From an uncultured Bacilli bacterium (GTDB lineage: Bacteria; Bacillota_I; Bacilli_A; RF39; UBA660), in the NCBI GenBank assembly GCA_947626215.1, contig CANQRJ010000001.1, positions 1-33,991 of the forward strand: a stretch of 33,991 nucleotides of DNA. The letters are read 5' to 3'. The translations under genes and the position numbers were made by a program. The notes below the pieces were generated by a model. The model saw only the letters and a list, made by a program, of their open reading frames with translations, did no database searches and was not told where the DNA came from. Positions 1-9,052 of this stretch are shown here, in pieces. Each line of letters opens with the position of its first letter. The first letter of the stretch is position 1.

Positions 1-65
1 ATAATCCAACACTTTTTATTTTGCAATAATTTTTTGCCAAAGTTAAAGACTTTTCGTTAGAAATT

Positions 66-74
66 TGGTACAAT
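66..74 (+). promoter_or_regulatory. Extended -10 promoter of the dnaX operon
   Basis: TGGTACAAT at 66-74 matches an extended -10 (TGn followed by TACAAT). The -35 position (around 46-51, AAAGAC) is poor, as is common for extended -10 promoters. It lies about 30 nt before the dnaX start and no other promoter is apparent until the end of mfd, so it probably drives the whole operon. Confidence 0.5.
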
Positions 75-103
75 ATTTATAGAAACAAAGAGAAGGTGAC
101 ATC

Positions 104-1714
104 ATGAATTATAAGGTTTTATATCGGAAGTATCGTCCATCTACTTTTGCAGGGATTGTCGGACAAGATTATACGGTAGAAATGTTACAGAATGCTATTA
201 TTCATAATAAAATTTCACATGCTTATTTATTTACTGGTCCTAGAGGAACAGGAAAAACTTCTACTGCAAAGATATTTGCAAAAACAATTAATTGTTTAAA
301 TCCTGTAAATGGAGAAGCATGTGGTCAATGTTCTAATTGCTTATCTTTTGCAGATAGTCCTGATATTATTGAAATAGATGCCGCATCTAATAATGGTGTG
401 GATGATATAAGAGAACTTATTAATAATGTAAAAATTGCTCCAAGTGAAGGAAAATATAAAATTTATATTATTGATGAAGTTCATATGATGACGACTAGTG
501 CATTTAATGCTTTATTACTTACTTTAGAAGAACCTCCAAAACATGCCATTTTTATTATGGCTACTACTAATGTAGAGAATGTACCGATTACTATTTTATC
601 AAGATGTCAAAGATTTAATTTTCAAAAAATTTCTAATGATAATTTAATAAAACAAATTCGATTTGTGTGTAGTGAAGAAAACATAAATATTACCGATGAT
701 GCAATAGAAGAAATTGCTTATTTATCTGAAGGCGGTATGAGAGATGCATTAAGTCTTTTGGATCAACTTTCTTCTAATTCTGAAGAAATTACTTTAGATA
801 AGATTTTGTCTCATTATGGGTCGATTTCTTCTAAAGTTATTAAAGATTTATTAAATATGGTAGAGAAAAAAGAAATTGAAAAAGTAGAAAAAGTTTTTAG
901 TGAACTTGAAAGTTCTGCTAGTGATTATAAAGTATTTATTAAAAAAATGGTTCAAGAATTGACTAAAATTGCTACATTAATAAAGATGAACCGATATGAA
1001 GGAGAACTTACTTATCATCAGATTAAAAAAATCATTTTTGAATTTAATGAAATTTTAAATAAAGCAAATATTAATATGAATCCGTATGTTTTGATTAAGT
1101 TATCTTTATTAGATAGTTATGACGAAGATGTGACGGAGTCTCGGCGTACGATTATTTTTGAAAAAAAAGAAGAAAAACCTGTGGAGACTAAAAAAGAAGA
1201 GAAAAAAGATTCTGATTCTCAGGCTTTAAAAGAAATTTCTGATCATAAAGATAAATATCTTGTTGAATTAAAAAAGGTAAGAATTAATAATTGTTTTGTG
1301 GATGCAAAAAAAGATATTTTAAAAGAATATCAGAGTATTTGGCAAAACTTAGAAAATGAATCAAAGATTTCACCAGATTTTATTTCCTTTATTGTAGATT
1401 CTTCGCTTGTCGCGGCTTCAAAAGATTATGTTATCATATGTGCGAAGTTAGATAGTACGGCAAATTTAATGAATTCTAAGTTGGATGATTTTACGGAAGA
1501 AATTAAAAAATTCTTTCATCCTGATATTCACTTTATTGCTTTAAGTAATGGAGAGTGGGAGAAAGAAAAAGCTATGTATGTTAAAAATTTAAAAGAAAAG
1601 TATAATTATCAACTTATGGATGAAGAATCTTTAAATGCTTTAAAACCAAAAGAAGAAAAAAAAGAAAATCTTGCATCAGATGTGTTTAATTATGATAAAA
1701 TAGAAATAGTATAG
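104..1714 (+). CDS. dnaX: DNA polymerase III subunit gamma/tau
   Basis: This is the clamp-loader ATPase subunit that loads the sliding clamp on primed DNA and tethers polymerase III at the fork. The 536-residue protein has a Walker A motif (GPRGTGKT, 45-52), four zinc-binding cysteines (C64, C73, C76, C79), a Walker B DEVH (124-127) and the SRC sensor motif (166-168). After about residue 370 comes a Lys/Glu-rich linker and a tau-like C-terminal region, less conserved than the ATPase core. The ATG is preceded by a good Shine-Dalgarno (AGAAGGTGA). It is first in the operon and is followed after 15 nt by ybaB and then recR, the standard Firmicute order. Length is near the usual 540-560 residues. 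No frameshift-site product can be judged by eye. Confidence 0.97.
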   Translation: MNYKVLYRKYRPSTFAGIVGQDYTVEMLQNAIIHNKISHAYLFTGPRGTGKTSTAKIFAKTINCLNPVNGEACGQCSNCLSFADSPDIIEIDAASNNGVDDIRELINNVKIAPSEGKYKIYIIDEVHMMTTSAFNALLLTLEEPPKHAIFIMATTNVENVPITILSRCQRFNFQKISNDNLIKQIRFVCSEENINITDDAIEEIAYLSEGGMRDALSLLDQLSSNSEEITLDKILSHYGSISSKVIKDLLNMVEKKEIEKVEKVFSELESSASDYKVFIKKMVQELTKIATLIKMNRYEGELTYHQIKKIIFEFNEILNKANINMNPYVLIKLSLLDSYDEDVTESRRTIIFEKKEEKPVETKKEEKKDSDSQALKEISDHKDKYLVELKKVRINNCFVDAKKDILKEYQSIWQNLENESKISPDFISFIVDSSLVAASKDYVIICAKLDSTANLMNSKLDDFTEEIKKFFHPDIHFIALSNGEWEKEKAMYVKNLKEKYNYQLMDEESLNALKPKEEKKENLASDVFNYDKIEIV

Positions 1715-1729
1715 AAAGAAGGAATATTT

Positions 1730-2026
1730 ATGAATATGCAAAGTATTATGGCTCAAGCTCAAAAAATGCAAAGAGATTTACAAAAAAAGAAAGAAGAAAT
1801 TAACGCCCAATTATTTCCCGGGAAATATGAATTTGTGGAAGTGACTTTAAATGGAAAAAAAGAAATGGTTTCTTGTCATATTAATACGGAATCTATTTCA
1901 AAAGATGATATGGAAATGGTAGAAGATTTTATTGTTTTGGCTACTAAAGATGCAATTGGAAAAATTGATGCCGAATTTCAAAGTAAAATGGGTCAATATG
2001 CAGGAATGCTTGATGGTTTGATGTAA
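1730..2026 (+). CDS. ybaB: YbaB/EbfC family nucleoid-associated protein
   Basis: A 98-residue protein of the YbaB/EbfC DNA-binding family, small dimeric nucleoid-associated proteins whose gene almost always sits between dnaX and recR. The N terminus (1-25) is a Met/Gln/Lys-rich helix typical of the family, followed by the short beta region with the family-like VTLNGKKEM stretch and a C-terminal helix ending in AGMLDGLM. The start follows a clear GAAGGA Shine-Dalgarno. The stop is separated from the recR start by a single nucleotide, which implies translational coupling. The DNA role is inferred from the family; the identification itself is secure from sequence and context. Confidence 0.93.
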   Translation: MNMQSIMAQAQKMQRDLQKKKEEINAQLFPGKYEFVEVTLNGKKEMVSCHINTESISKDDMEMVEDFIVLATKDAIGKIDAEFQSKMGQYAGMLDGLM

Positions 2027-2027
2027 T

Positions 2028-2636
2028 ATGAATCGTAGTTATCCTGTTGTTTTAGAACAATTGATAGAGTTTTTTCAAAAGTTTCCAGGTGTGGGAGAAA
2101 AAAGTGCAGAACGGATGGCTTTAGCCGTTTTAAAGATTCCAAGTGAGGAAATTGAACTTGCAAGTAATGTTTTAGTTCAAGCTAAAAAAACTTTACATCC
2201 TTGTCCTGTATGTGGCAATTTGACAGATTTAGAGAAGTGTAATGTTTGTAGTGATTCTTCTAGAATTCAGAATTTGATTTGTGTTGTGGAAGATTATAAA
2301 AGTGCATTTGCTTTTGAACGTGCTCAAAATTTTCAAGGTGTGTATCATGTGTTGAATGGGCTTATTTCTCCTATGGATGATATTGGTGCAGAAGATATTA
2401 ATTTATCTTCTTTAGTTAAACGTGTTGATTCTTTAGAAGATGTGGAACTTATTTTAGCATTACGAAGTTCCATTGAAGGGGAGACTACAACTTTATATAT
2501 AAAGAAAATTTTTGAAGGAAAAAAGGTTAAAATATCTCGATTATCTTATGGTTTACCACTTGGTGCAGAAATCGATTATTTAGATACGACAACATTAGAT
2601 AAAGCTTTAGAAGACCGTAAACAAATATCGGAATAA
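2028..2636 (+). CDS. recR: Recombination protein RecR
   Basis: RecR acts with RecO (and RecF) to load RecA onto SSB-coated single-stranded DNA during gap repair. The 202-residue protein has the N-terminal helix-hairpin-helix (FPGVGEKSAERMA, about 19-31), a four-cysteine zinc finger (C59, C62, C71, C74), then a Toprim domain starting at ICVVED (84-89), and a family-typical SPMDDIGAEDI segment. Length equals that of the B. subtilis protein (about 198). The ATG starts one base after the ybaB stop and has no strong Shine-Dalgarno of its own, so translation is probably coupled to ybaB. Confidence 0.97.
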   Translation: MNRSYPVVLEQLIEFFQKFPGVGEKSAERMALAVLKIPSEEIELASNVLVQAKKTLHPCPVCGNLTDLEKCNVCSDSSRIQNLICVVEDYKSAFAFERAQNFQGVYHVLNGLISPMDDIGAEDINLSSLVKRVDSLEDVELILALRSSIEGETTTLYIKKIFEGKKVKISRLSYGLPLGAEIDYLDTTTLDKALEDRKQISE

Positions 2637-2677
2637 TTTCTTTTTTTTTTGCATATTTTTTACTAGAGGGATTCTAT

Positions 2678-2866
2678 ATGTTAAAAAAAATTACATTGGT
2701 TTTACGAAAAATTGTGGTGGCCTTTTTATTATTGTATGGTTTAAACTATTTTATTTCTAGTTTGCATATTTATATTCCTATTAATCTTATTACTATTGGA
2801 ATTGTGAGTTTACTTGGTTTGCCGGGGCTTTCTTCTTTAATTATTTTATTTTTTATAGTAAAATAA
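2678..2866 (+). CDS. bofA: BofA family pro-sigma-K processing inhibitor
   Basis: A 62-residue, highly hydrophobic protein with two membrane segments (about 9-29 and 33-60). The C-terminal half, with IPINLITIG and LGLPGLSSLI, matches the BofA family pattern. In B. subtilis BofA sits in the outer forespore membrane and holds back the SpoIVFB protease that activates sigma K. Its place right after recR is the classic bofA position, which supports the call for so short a protein. It starts at an ATG with an AGAGGG Shine-Dalgarno. It is shorter than the 87-residue B. subtilis protein, with a trimmed N terminus. Confidence 0.82.
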   Translation: MLKKITLVLRKIVVAFLLLYGLNYFISSLHIYIPINLITIGIVSLLGLPGLSSLIILFFIVK

Positions 2867-2882
2867 TCTTAGGTGATGTTGT

Positions 2883-3719
2883 GTGCAGGAAAGTCAGGGC
2901 ATAAATGAATTGTTCAATGAATATCATGAGAATCGACTTGCTCATGCTTTTTTGCTTGAAACAAATCATCAAGAGAAATGTTTGCATCATCTTTTAGAAT
3001 TTTTAGCTTATATTAATCGTGTTGGAGAGGAACAGGAAGATCAAAAATTAGAAAAATTAATTTTGAATCAAAGTATTCCTAGTTTAAAAATTATTGAACC
3101 TGATGGTCAAACCATTAAGAAAGATCAAATCTTAGAATTAAAAGAAAGTTTTTCAACAAAGCCTATTTTTTCAAAATATAATATGTATATTATATTAAAT
3201 GCAGAGACACTCAATTCTTCTAGTGCCAATACGATGCTTAAATTTTTAGAGGAACCAGAAGATAATATTTTAGGTTTTTTTCTTACAAATAATAAAGAAA
3301 ATATTATTCATACGATTAAAAGTCGTTGTCAGGTTCTTTTAGATTATTATTCAGATGGAGAAAAAGAAAGTATTCCTAAAGTTTGGAAATCCATCGCGAT
3401 TCGTTATATTAATGAATATGAACTTGTGAAAGATGAGGCATTGCTATATAATAAAGATGTTTTAATTCCTTTGATTCATGACCGAAAAGAACTTCTTTAT
3501 TTATTTCAAAGTATGTTTTCTATTTATGAAGAGATATATTTTGCAAAAAGAAATGAATGTGATCTTGAAAAGGATTTAGAACCATTAAAATTTTTATTAA
3601 AAAAAGATTCTTTATATTTTCAGAAAGAATTAAAATATTTATCTGTTCTTATTGAAGAATTAAATTATAATGTGAATATCGCATTGTTATTGGATCGGTA
3701 TGTTTTAGAAAATAGGTGA
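2883..3719 (+). CDS. holB: DNA polymerase III subunit delta'
   Basis: The clamp-loader delta' subunit, a partner of DnaX in the same operon. The 278-residue protein keeps the clamp-loader core with ILNAETLNSSSANTMLKFLE followed by FFLTNNKENI and the SRCQ motif (KSRCQVL), which supplies the arginine finger. The P-loop is lost (no GxxGxGKT) and the CxxCxxC zinc module seen in many delta' proteins is also missing, so this subunit should not bind ATP or zinc in the usual way. It starts at GTG after the Shine-Dalgarno AGGTGAT. It lies 16 nt after bofA and 6 nt before ricT, the same relative order as holB-yaaT in B. subtilis. Confidence 0.88.
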   Translation: MQESQGINELFNEYHENRLAHAFLLETNHQEKCLHHLLEFLAYINRVGEEQEDQKLEKLILNQSIPSLKIIEPDGQTIKKDQILELKESFSTKPIFSKYNMYIILNAETLNSSSANTMLKFLEEPEDNILGFFLTNNKENIIHTIKSRCQVLLDYYSDGEKESIPKVWKSIAIRYINEYELVKDEALLYNKDVLIPLIHDRKELLYLFQSMFSIYEEIYFAKRNECDLEKDLEPLKFLLKKDSLYFQKELKYLSVLIEELNYNVNIALLLDRYVLENR

Positions 3720-3725
3720 TGATTT

Positions 3726-4517
3726 ATGAATATTTATGAAGTTACTTTTAAAGATAAGGGAAAAGGTTATTATTTCAATGGCCATGATTTAAAAATTCCT
3801 AATAAAGTTACGGTGATTGTTGAAACAGAAAGAGGACTTCAGTTTGGTCGAGTTGTTGATAACACGAACCTTGAAGAAATTCATATTGACATGGCCAATT
3901 TGAAAGATATTGTTCGTATTGCTACTCGTAAAGATTATGAACAATATTTGAAAAATTGTAAGGATGGAGAAAATGCTTTAAAGGACGCTCGTAAGATTAG
4001 TGAAGAATTAGGTTTAGATATGAGATTTTTAGATGCTAGTTTTACCTTTGATCGAAAGCAACTTTTATTTAATTTTTATGCCGATGAAAGAGTGGATTTT
4101 CGTGAACTTGCTAAACGCTTAGCGAATATTTATAAAACTCGTATTGAACTTCGACAGGTAGGTGCTCGAGATAAGGCCGAACTTATTGGTGGTATTGGTA
4201 TTTGTGGTCGTAAACTTTGTTGTTCTTCTTGTCTTAAAAATTTGGAATCTGTTTCTATGAATATGGCAAAAAATCAAAATTTAGCTTTAAATCCATCTAA
4301 AATCAATGGTGCTTGTGGAAGATTACTTTGTTGTCTAGCTTATGAAGATGATGAATATGTTCGATGTGGTTATGGAATGCCTAGTGTTGGTGATAAAGTA
4401 AAAACTGTAGACGGAGAGGGACAAGTTTTAAGTGTTGATATTTTGAATCGAAAGTATAAAGTCATTGTTAATGAAGAATTAAGGGAGTTTTGTTTAGACG
4501 ATGAAAAAGACTCTTAA
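3726..4517 (+). CDS. ricT: PSP1 domain protein RicT (YaaT)
   Basis: RicT (YaaT) of B. subtilis forms the RicAFT (Y) complex with RicA and RicF. That complex carries iron-sulfur clusters, promotes mRNA processing by RNase Y, and affects competence, biofilm formation and sporulation phosphorelay output. The 263-residue protein has the PSP1 domain and a rich cysteine core: C160, C165, C166, C169, C197, C202 and C203 in the ICGRKLCCSSC and ACGRLLCC stretches, the hallmark of the family. It lies between holB and yabB as in B. subtilis, though the replication regulator gene yabA is missing from the position after it. It overlaps the next gene by 17 nt. Confidence 0.93.
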   Translation: MNIYEVTFKDKGKGYYFNGHDLKIPNKVTVIVETERGLQFGRVVDNTNLEEIHIDMANLKDIVRIATRKDYEQYLKNCKDGENALKDARKISEELGLDMRFLDASFTFDRKQLLFNFYADERVDFRELAKRLANIYKTRIELRQVGARDKAELIGGIGICGRKLCCSSCLKNLESVSMNMAKNQNLALNPSKINGACGRLLCCLAYEDDEYVRCGYGMPSVGDKVKTVDGEGQVLSVDILNRKYKVIVNEELREFCLDDEKDS

Positions 4518-5217
4518 TTGGTTATTTGATTACCCTAACTTGAAGGTTTATCAATATGAGGAAGGATTTAAGTTTTCGATAGATTCTATTTTACTTTTTG
4601 AATTTGCACAGATTAAGAAACAGGATCGTTATATTCTAGATTTTTGTACTGGAAATGCCGTGATCCCTATTTTGATTAATTATAAATATCAAAAGAAAGT
4701 TGTTGGTATTGAACTTCAAGAAGAAGTGTTTCAGTTAGCTAAAGATTCTGTTTTATATAATCATATGGAAAATTTTATTACATTAATTCATGATAATATT
4801 TTGAATGTTAGAAATTATTTCCCGGGAAATAATTTTGATGTTCTGCTTTGTAATCCTCCTTATTTTAAATGGAATGAAACCAGTTATGTGAATCAATCGG
4901 AAATTAAAAAAATTGCTCGACATGAAGTGGAGATTCATTTACAAGAAATTATGGAACTTGCTCGATATGTATTGAAATCGAAAGGAAGATTTTATTTGGT
5001 TCATACTCCTGAAAGAATGGATGAGGTTATTGTTTATGCAAATCAATTTGGTTTTGGTGTAAAAGAGATTCAATTTGTTCATTCTAAGATAGAGGAGAAA
5101 CCTATTGTTGTTTTGTTTACTTTAGTTAAAGATGGTAAATTTGGTACAACTGTGTATGCTCCTAAAGTAATTCGAAATCGAAATAGTTATCAAGGAATTT
5201 TTGATAGAAAGAAGTGA
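4501..5217 (+). CDS. yabB: tRNA1(Val) (adenine37-N6)-methyltransferase-like protein (YabB)
   Basis: A 238-residue class I SAM-dependent methyltransferase. It has the SAM-binding motif DFCTGNAVIP (47-56), an acidic loop VVGIELQ (67-73) and the adenine N6-methylation motif NPPY (118-121). This combination and the position after ricT fit the YabB/TrmN6 family, which methylates A37 of tRNA1(Val) in E. coli; the exact substrate here is inferred. The start overlaps the ricT end by 17 nt, with a rather distant GGGAG Shine-Dalgarno. In B. subtilis yabB is followed by a GIY-YIG gene and rsmI; here pth follows directly, with four bases shared if its upstream GTG is used. Confidence 0.87.
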   Translation: MKKTLNWLFDYPNLKVYQYEEGFKFSIDSILLFEFAQIKKQDRYILDFCTGNAVIPILINYKYQKKVVGIELQEEVFQLAKDSVLYNHMENFITLIHDNILNVRNYFPGNNFDVLLCNPPYFKWNETSYVNQSEIKKIARHEVEIHLQEIMELARYVLKSKGRFYLVHTPERMDEVIVYANQFGFGVKEIQFVHSKIEEKPIVVLFTLVKDGKFGTTVYAPKVIRNRNSYQGIFDRKK

Positions 5218-5222
5218 TTGAT

Positions 5223-5786
5223 GTGAAAATGATTGTAGGTCTTGGAAATGTGGGAAAAGAATATGAAAATACTCGCCATAATTTAGGTTTTATGGTGCTA
5301 GATTCCTTTCATTATGATTTTTCTTTAGAATCTAAGTTTCAAGCGTATATATATCTTACGACCATTGAGTCTCAAAAGTGTATTTTTGTAAAACCAACGA
5401 CTTTTATGAATTTGAGTGGAAATGCAGTTTTAAAAATTCAACGTTATTATGATATTTCCTCTCAAGATATTTTCGTTATTCATGATGATTTAGATTTACC
5501 TTTTGGTCATTTTAAGATAAAAAGTAAGGGTTCTTCTGGTGGTCATAATGGAATTCAGTCAATTATTGATTCTATAGGAACTAATGAATTTGGTCATTTA
5601 AAGGTTGGAATTGGTCGTGATGAAAATATTTTTACTGTGGATTATGTATTGGGTAAATTTTCTAAAAGTAATTTAGATTTTTTGAATAATCAGTATAGTT
5701 TTTATCAAGATATTATCTATTCTTTTATTAAAGATGGAATTCAAAAAACAATGAGTCAATTTAATGGTAAGGATGAACGTGTATGA
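5223..5786 (+). CDS. pth: Peptidyl-tRNA hydrolase
   Basis: Pth cleaves peptidyl-tRNA released from stalled ribosomes and recycles tRNA. Counting from GTG 5223 the 187-residue protein has the N-terminal MKMIVGLGN, the catalytic TRHN motif with His19, KPTTFMNLSG, DDLDLP and the GGHNGI loop, all diagnostic. An in-frame GTG at 5214 overlaps the yabB stop, but 5223 gives the usual N terminus and a better-placed GAAGTGAT Shine-Dalgarno. One oddity is that the normally invariant Pro of GLGNPG is Val here. Length equals the 188-residue B. subtilis protein. Its end overlaps the mfd start as ATGA, and pth-mfd is the conserved Firmicute pair. Confidence 0.95.
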   Translation: MKMIVGLGNVGKEYENTRHNLGFMVLDSFHYDFSLESKFQAYIYLTTIESQKCIFVKPTTFMNLSGNAVLKIQRYYDISSQDIFVIHDDLDLPFGHFKIKSKGSSGGHNGIQSIIDSIGTNEFGHLKVGIGRDENIFTVDYVLGKFSKSNLDFLNNQYSFYQDIIYSFIKDGIQKTMSQFNGKDERV

Positions 5787-8700
5787 ATTTATGGGATAAG
5801 TTTATTTTTGAAGACGGGAAGATTATTGAAGGGTTAACTAATGAGTTATCTTGTTTTTACATGCTTTCTTGTTTTCAAAAGTTTCATAAATCTGTTCTTG
5901 TTGTTACGAGTAATTTGTATGATGCAAATCGTATTTATCGATCTTTAGAAACTTATACGGATAAGGTTCTTCTTTTTCCTATGGATGACTTTTTTACGTC
6001 TATCGCGTTAGCCGTATCTCCGGAGTTAAAATTAAAACGGCTAGAAACGTTAGAAAAATTAGGTCATGAACCCTTTTTGGTGGTTACTAATTTAATGGGT
6101 TATTTGAAATTTTTACCGTCTTTTCAAGATAAAGAAAATTTTAAGTTTTCTTTAAGTAAAGATATTTCTATTTCTCGAGATGATTTAATTAATAAGTTTG
6201 AAACTTTAGGGTATCATAGAGATTCCATGGTCACGACTACGGGAGAATATGCGGTTCGAGGTTTTGTGGTGGATGTTTTCCTTGTAAATGAGGAACATCC
6301 AATTCGAATTGAGTTTTTTGGAGATGAGATTGATTCGATTCGTTATTTTGATGAAAATACTCAAAGAACGATTTCTTCTGTTTCTTCTCTTACTTGTTTT
6401 CCAATTTCTGAAATGGTTAGTGAAGAACATACTTCGTTACTTACTCTTTGTGATTCACCTATTGTCATTTTTCAAGATTATTCTCAGATTGAAGCATCTT
6501 ATAAGAAGTTAATGGAAGAAGTTCTTCTATATAATAAAGAAAAAGATATGGTGGGTATGAAACATTTCTTTTCTTTGGAAGAATTATGTCCTTCTTTTGT
6601 TATATACCTTAATTCAATTACTAATCATGTACCTTCTAAAAATCTTATGCGTTTTTCTTCTAAAGAAATTGATAATTTTAGAGGAAACTTTCAAAAATTA
6701 AAGGAAACGGTGGAAGGTTATCTTTTTCAACATAAAAAGGTTGTTTTTTGTCTTTCTTCTAAGCATCAAATTGAAGAAATTAAAGAGTTATTTGATGGAA
6801 ATGTGGTTTCTATTCAAAAAAATAGTGATGTTCCTATTGGAGTTGTTGCAATTTATCATGGAAAAATCAATAAAGGATTTCTTTTTGAAGATTATGTGGT
6901 GATTTCAGAATATGATGTGGAAGAAGTAAAACAGGAAATTAAGTATAAGAATAATATTCGAATTGGAAAAAAGATTCATGATATCGATTCTTTAAAAACA
7001 GGGGATTATGTGGTTCATCGAGCACATGGGATTGGTGTTTATGCCGGCGTGGTGACTTTGCAAACGTATGGTATGAAAAAGGATTATATCGAGATTCGAT
7101 ATTTAGGCAATGATAAGGTTTATATTCCTGTTGAAAAGATTTCTACTATTTATAAGTATAGCGATAAGGATGGTGTGAAACCTCAAATTAATAAATTGGG
7201 ATCTACGAATTGGCAAAAGAAAAAACAAGCCATTCAAAAGAAAATTCATGATATTTCTCATGAACTTATTCAATTATATGCTAAACGTAATAATACAAAA
7301 GGGGATGCTTATCAAGATTATGCCGAAGAAAATGCTTTTGCTAGTGAATTTATTTATCAGGAAACAAAAGATCAAACAAGAGCCATTGAAGATATTTTAA
7401 GGGATTTGGATTCTTCGGTACCAATGGATCGGCTACTTTGCGGTGATGTGGGATTTGGTAAAACAGAGGTGGCATTTCGTGCGATGTTCAAGGCCGTTTG
7501 TAATAATAAACAAGTGTTGTATTTATGTCCTACTACGATATTATCTAAGCAACAGTATGAATCGGCTTTAGAAAGATTTAAAAATTATCCTGTTGAAATT
7601 CGTTTATTTAATCGTTTTACTTCGATGAAAGAATCGACTCAAATTTTAGAAGGACTTGAAAATGGTACGATTGATATTGTGTTTGGAACTCATCGACTTT
7701 TGAGCGATAAGCTTGTTTGCAAAAAACTTGGTTTACTTGTTATTGATGAAGAACAAAGATTTGGGGTGATGCATAAAGAAAAAATAAAACAATTAAAAGA
7801 AGATGTTAATGTTCTTACTCTTTCTGCTACTCCTATTCCTCGTACTTTAAAGATGTCTTTGTCGGGGTTAAGAGATTTATCTATTATTGATACGCCACCT
7901 GTGAATCGGTATCCTGTTCAAACTTATGTGATTGAGGAAAGTGATGTTTTAATTCGAGATGCTATTTATAAAGAGCTTGCACGTGATGGACAGATTTTTG
8001 TGTTATATAATCGGATTGATTCTATTGAGGAAAAGCTTTATCAACTTCAAAAGTTGGTTCCAGAGGGACGTATTCGATATGCTCATGGTAGGATGTCTAA
8101 AGCTCAGCTAGACGATATTATGGAAAGTTTTATTCGACATGACTTTGATATTTTACTTTCTACTACTATTATTGAAACGGGTATTGATATTCCAAATGCC
8201 AATACTTTAATTATTTATGATGCCGACTATTTTGGTTTAAGTCAATTGTATCAACTTCGTGGAAGAGTAGGACGGAGTGACAAGATTGCGTATGCTTATC
8301 TTTTATATAATAAATCTAAGATGCTAAATGATATAGCAATTAAAAGATTACAGGCGATTCGTGATTTTACAGAACTTGGAAGTGGCTATAAGATTGCTAT
8401 GCGAGATTTATCTATTCGTGGAGCAGGCGATATTTTAGGAAGTGAGCAGGCAGGATTTGTTGATACGGTTGGAATTAGTCTTTATATGAAAATGATTGAA
8501 GAAGAAATGATGCGATTACGAGGAGAAGAAGTGGAAAGTGACGAATCTAAAGAGGCTTTAATTAATGTTTCGACTCATATTGAAGATAGTTATGTTTCTG
8601 ATGAGACGATTAAAATTGAAATTCATAAAATGATTAATGAAATTGATTCTTATCAAAAATTAGAAGAAGTCAAAGAAACTTTGGAAGACCGTTTTGGTAA

Positions 8701-9004
8701 AGTTTCAGATGAGCTAGAAGTCTATATGTATGAAGAATGGTTTGAAAAAATAGCAAATGAAATGAATATTACAGAGGTCAGTCAAAATGATAGAATGATT
8801 TCTGTTTCTATTCCTCCTCAACTTTCTTCTTTGATAAAGGGAGATAAACTTTTCTTGGAGGCGTATAATATTCATCCTAAATTTAAGTTAAAATATGAAA
8901 ATAAGAAAATTGTGATTTCTTTACCTTTATTTCATCTAGAAAAACATTTTATCTATTATATTGTTCCTTTATTTCAAAAAATTCATGATGATTTAGAAGT
9001 ATAA
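5783..9004 (+). CDS. mfd: Transcription-repair coupling factor
   Basis: Mfd removes RNA polymerase stalled at DNA lesions and recruits UvrA. The 1073-residue protein has the N-terminal UvrB-like region, the RNA polymerase-interaction (CarD-like) domain beginning DYVVHRAHGIG (about 408), and a RecG-like translocase with Walker A GDVGFGKT (554-561), DEEQ (655-658), SATPIPRTL (681-689) and QLRGRVGRS (824-832), then the C-terminal TRCF domain. It is about 100 residues shorter than the B. subtilis protein (1177), mainly in the N-terminal half, but all motor motifs are intact. It starts with ATGA overlap with pth and is the last gene of the dnaX operon. Confidence 0.97.
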   Translation: MNLWDKFIFEDGKIIEGLTNELSCFYMLSCFQKFHKSVLVVTSNLYDANRIYRSLETYTDKVLLFPMDDFFTSIALAVSPELKLKRLETLEKLGHEPFLVVTNLMGYLKFLPSFQDKENFKFSLSKDISISRDDLINKFETLGYHRDSMVTTTGEYAVRGFVVDVFLVNEEHPIRIEFFGDEIDSIRYFDENTQRTISSVSSLTCFPISEMVSEEHTSLLTLCDSPIVIFQDYSQIEASYKKLMEEVLLYNKEKDMVGMKHFFSLEELCPSFVIYLNSITNHVPSKNLMRFSSKEIDNFRGNFQKLKETVEGYLFQHKKVVFCLSSKHQIEEIKELFDGNVVSIQKNSDVPIGVVAIYHGKINKGFLFEDYVVISEYDVEEVKQEIKYKNNIRIGKKIHDIDSLKTGDYVVHRAHGIGVYAGVVTLQTYGMKKDYIEIRYLGNDKVYIPVEKISTIYKYSDKDGVKPQINKLGSTNWQKKKQAIQKKIHDISHELIQLYAKRNNTKGDAYQDYAEENAFASEFIYQETKDQTRAIEDILRDLDSSVPMDRLLCGDVGFGKTEVAFRAMFKAVCNNKQVLYLCPTTILSKQQYESALERFKNYPVEIRLFNRFTSMKESTQILEGLENGTIDIVFGTHRLLSDKLVCKKLGLLVIDEEQRFGVMHKEKIKQLKEDVNVLTLSATPIPRTLKMSLSGLRDLSIIDTPPVNRYPVQTYVIEESDVLIRDAIYKELARDGQIFVLYNRIDSIEEKLYQLQKLVPEGRIRYAHGRMSKAQLDDIMESFIRHDFDILLSTTIIETGIDIPNANTLIIYDADYFGLSQLYQLRGRVGRSDKIAYAYLLYNKSKMLNDIAIKRLQAIRDFTELGSGYKIAMRDLSIRGAGDILGSEQAGFVDTVGISLYMKMIEEEMMRLRGEEVESDESKEALINVSTHIEDSYVSDETIKIEIHKMINEIDSYQKLEEVKETLEDRFGKVSDELEVYMYEEWFEKIANEMNITEVSQNDRMISVSIPPQLSSLIKGDKLFLEAYNIHPKFKLKYENKKIVISLPLFHLEKHFIYYIVPLFQKIHDDLEV

Positions 9005-9027
9005 AAAGTACATAAAGAACCAAACTA
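8999..9027 (+). promoter_or_regulatory. Candidate forespore (sigma G-type) promoter of spoVT
   Basis: GTATA at 8999-9003, then 17 nt, then CAAACTA at 9021-9027. This resembles the sigma G consensus (GHATR and CATWHTA) with one mismatch in the -10. B. subtilis spoVT is sigma G-dependent, which makes the match more credible. The -35 overlaps the end of mfd. No good sigma A promoter is visible here. Confidence 0.4.
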
Positions 9028-9052
9028 TTTATTAGATTGGAGTGTATTTTTC

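Noticed and set aside
2637..2677. Terminator after recR (T run at 2639-2650)
   Set aside because: No hairpin precedes the T run, and bofA follows with tight spacing, so co-transcription is more likely.
6206..6512. Reading frames on both strands inside mfd (6206-6430 reverse, 6288-6512 forward)
   Set aside because: They lie wholly inside the well-conserved mfd coding sequence, lack ribosome-binding sites and give low-complexity proteins.
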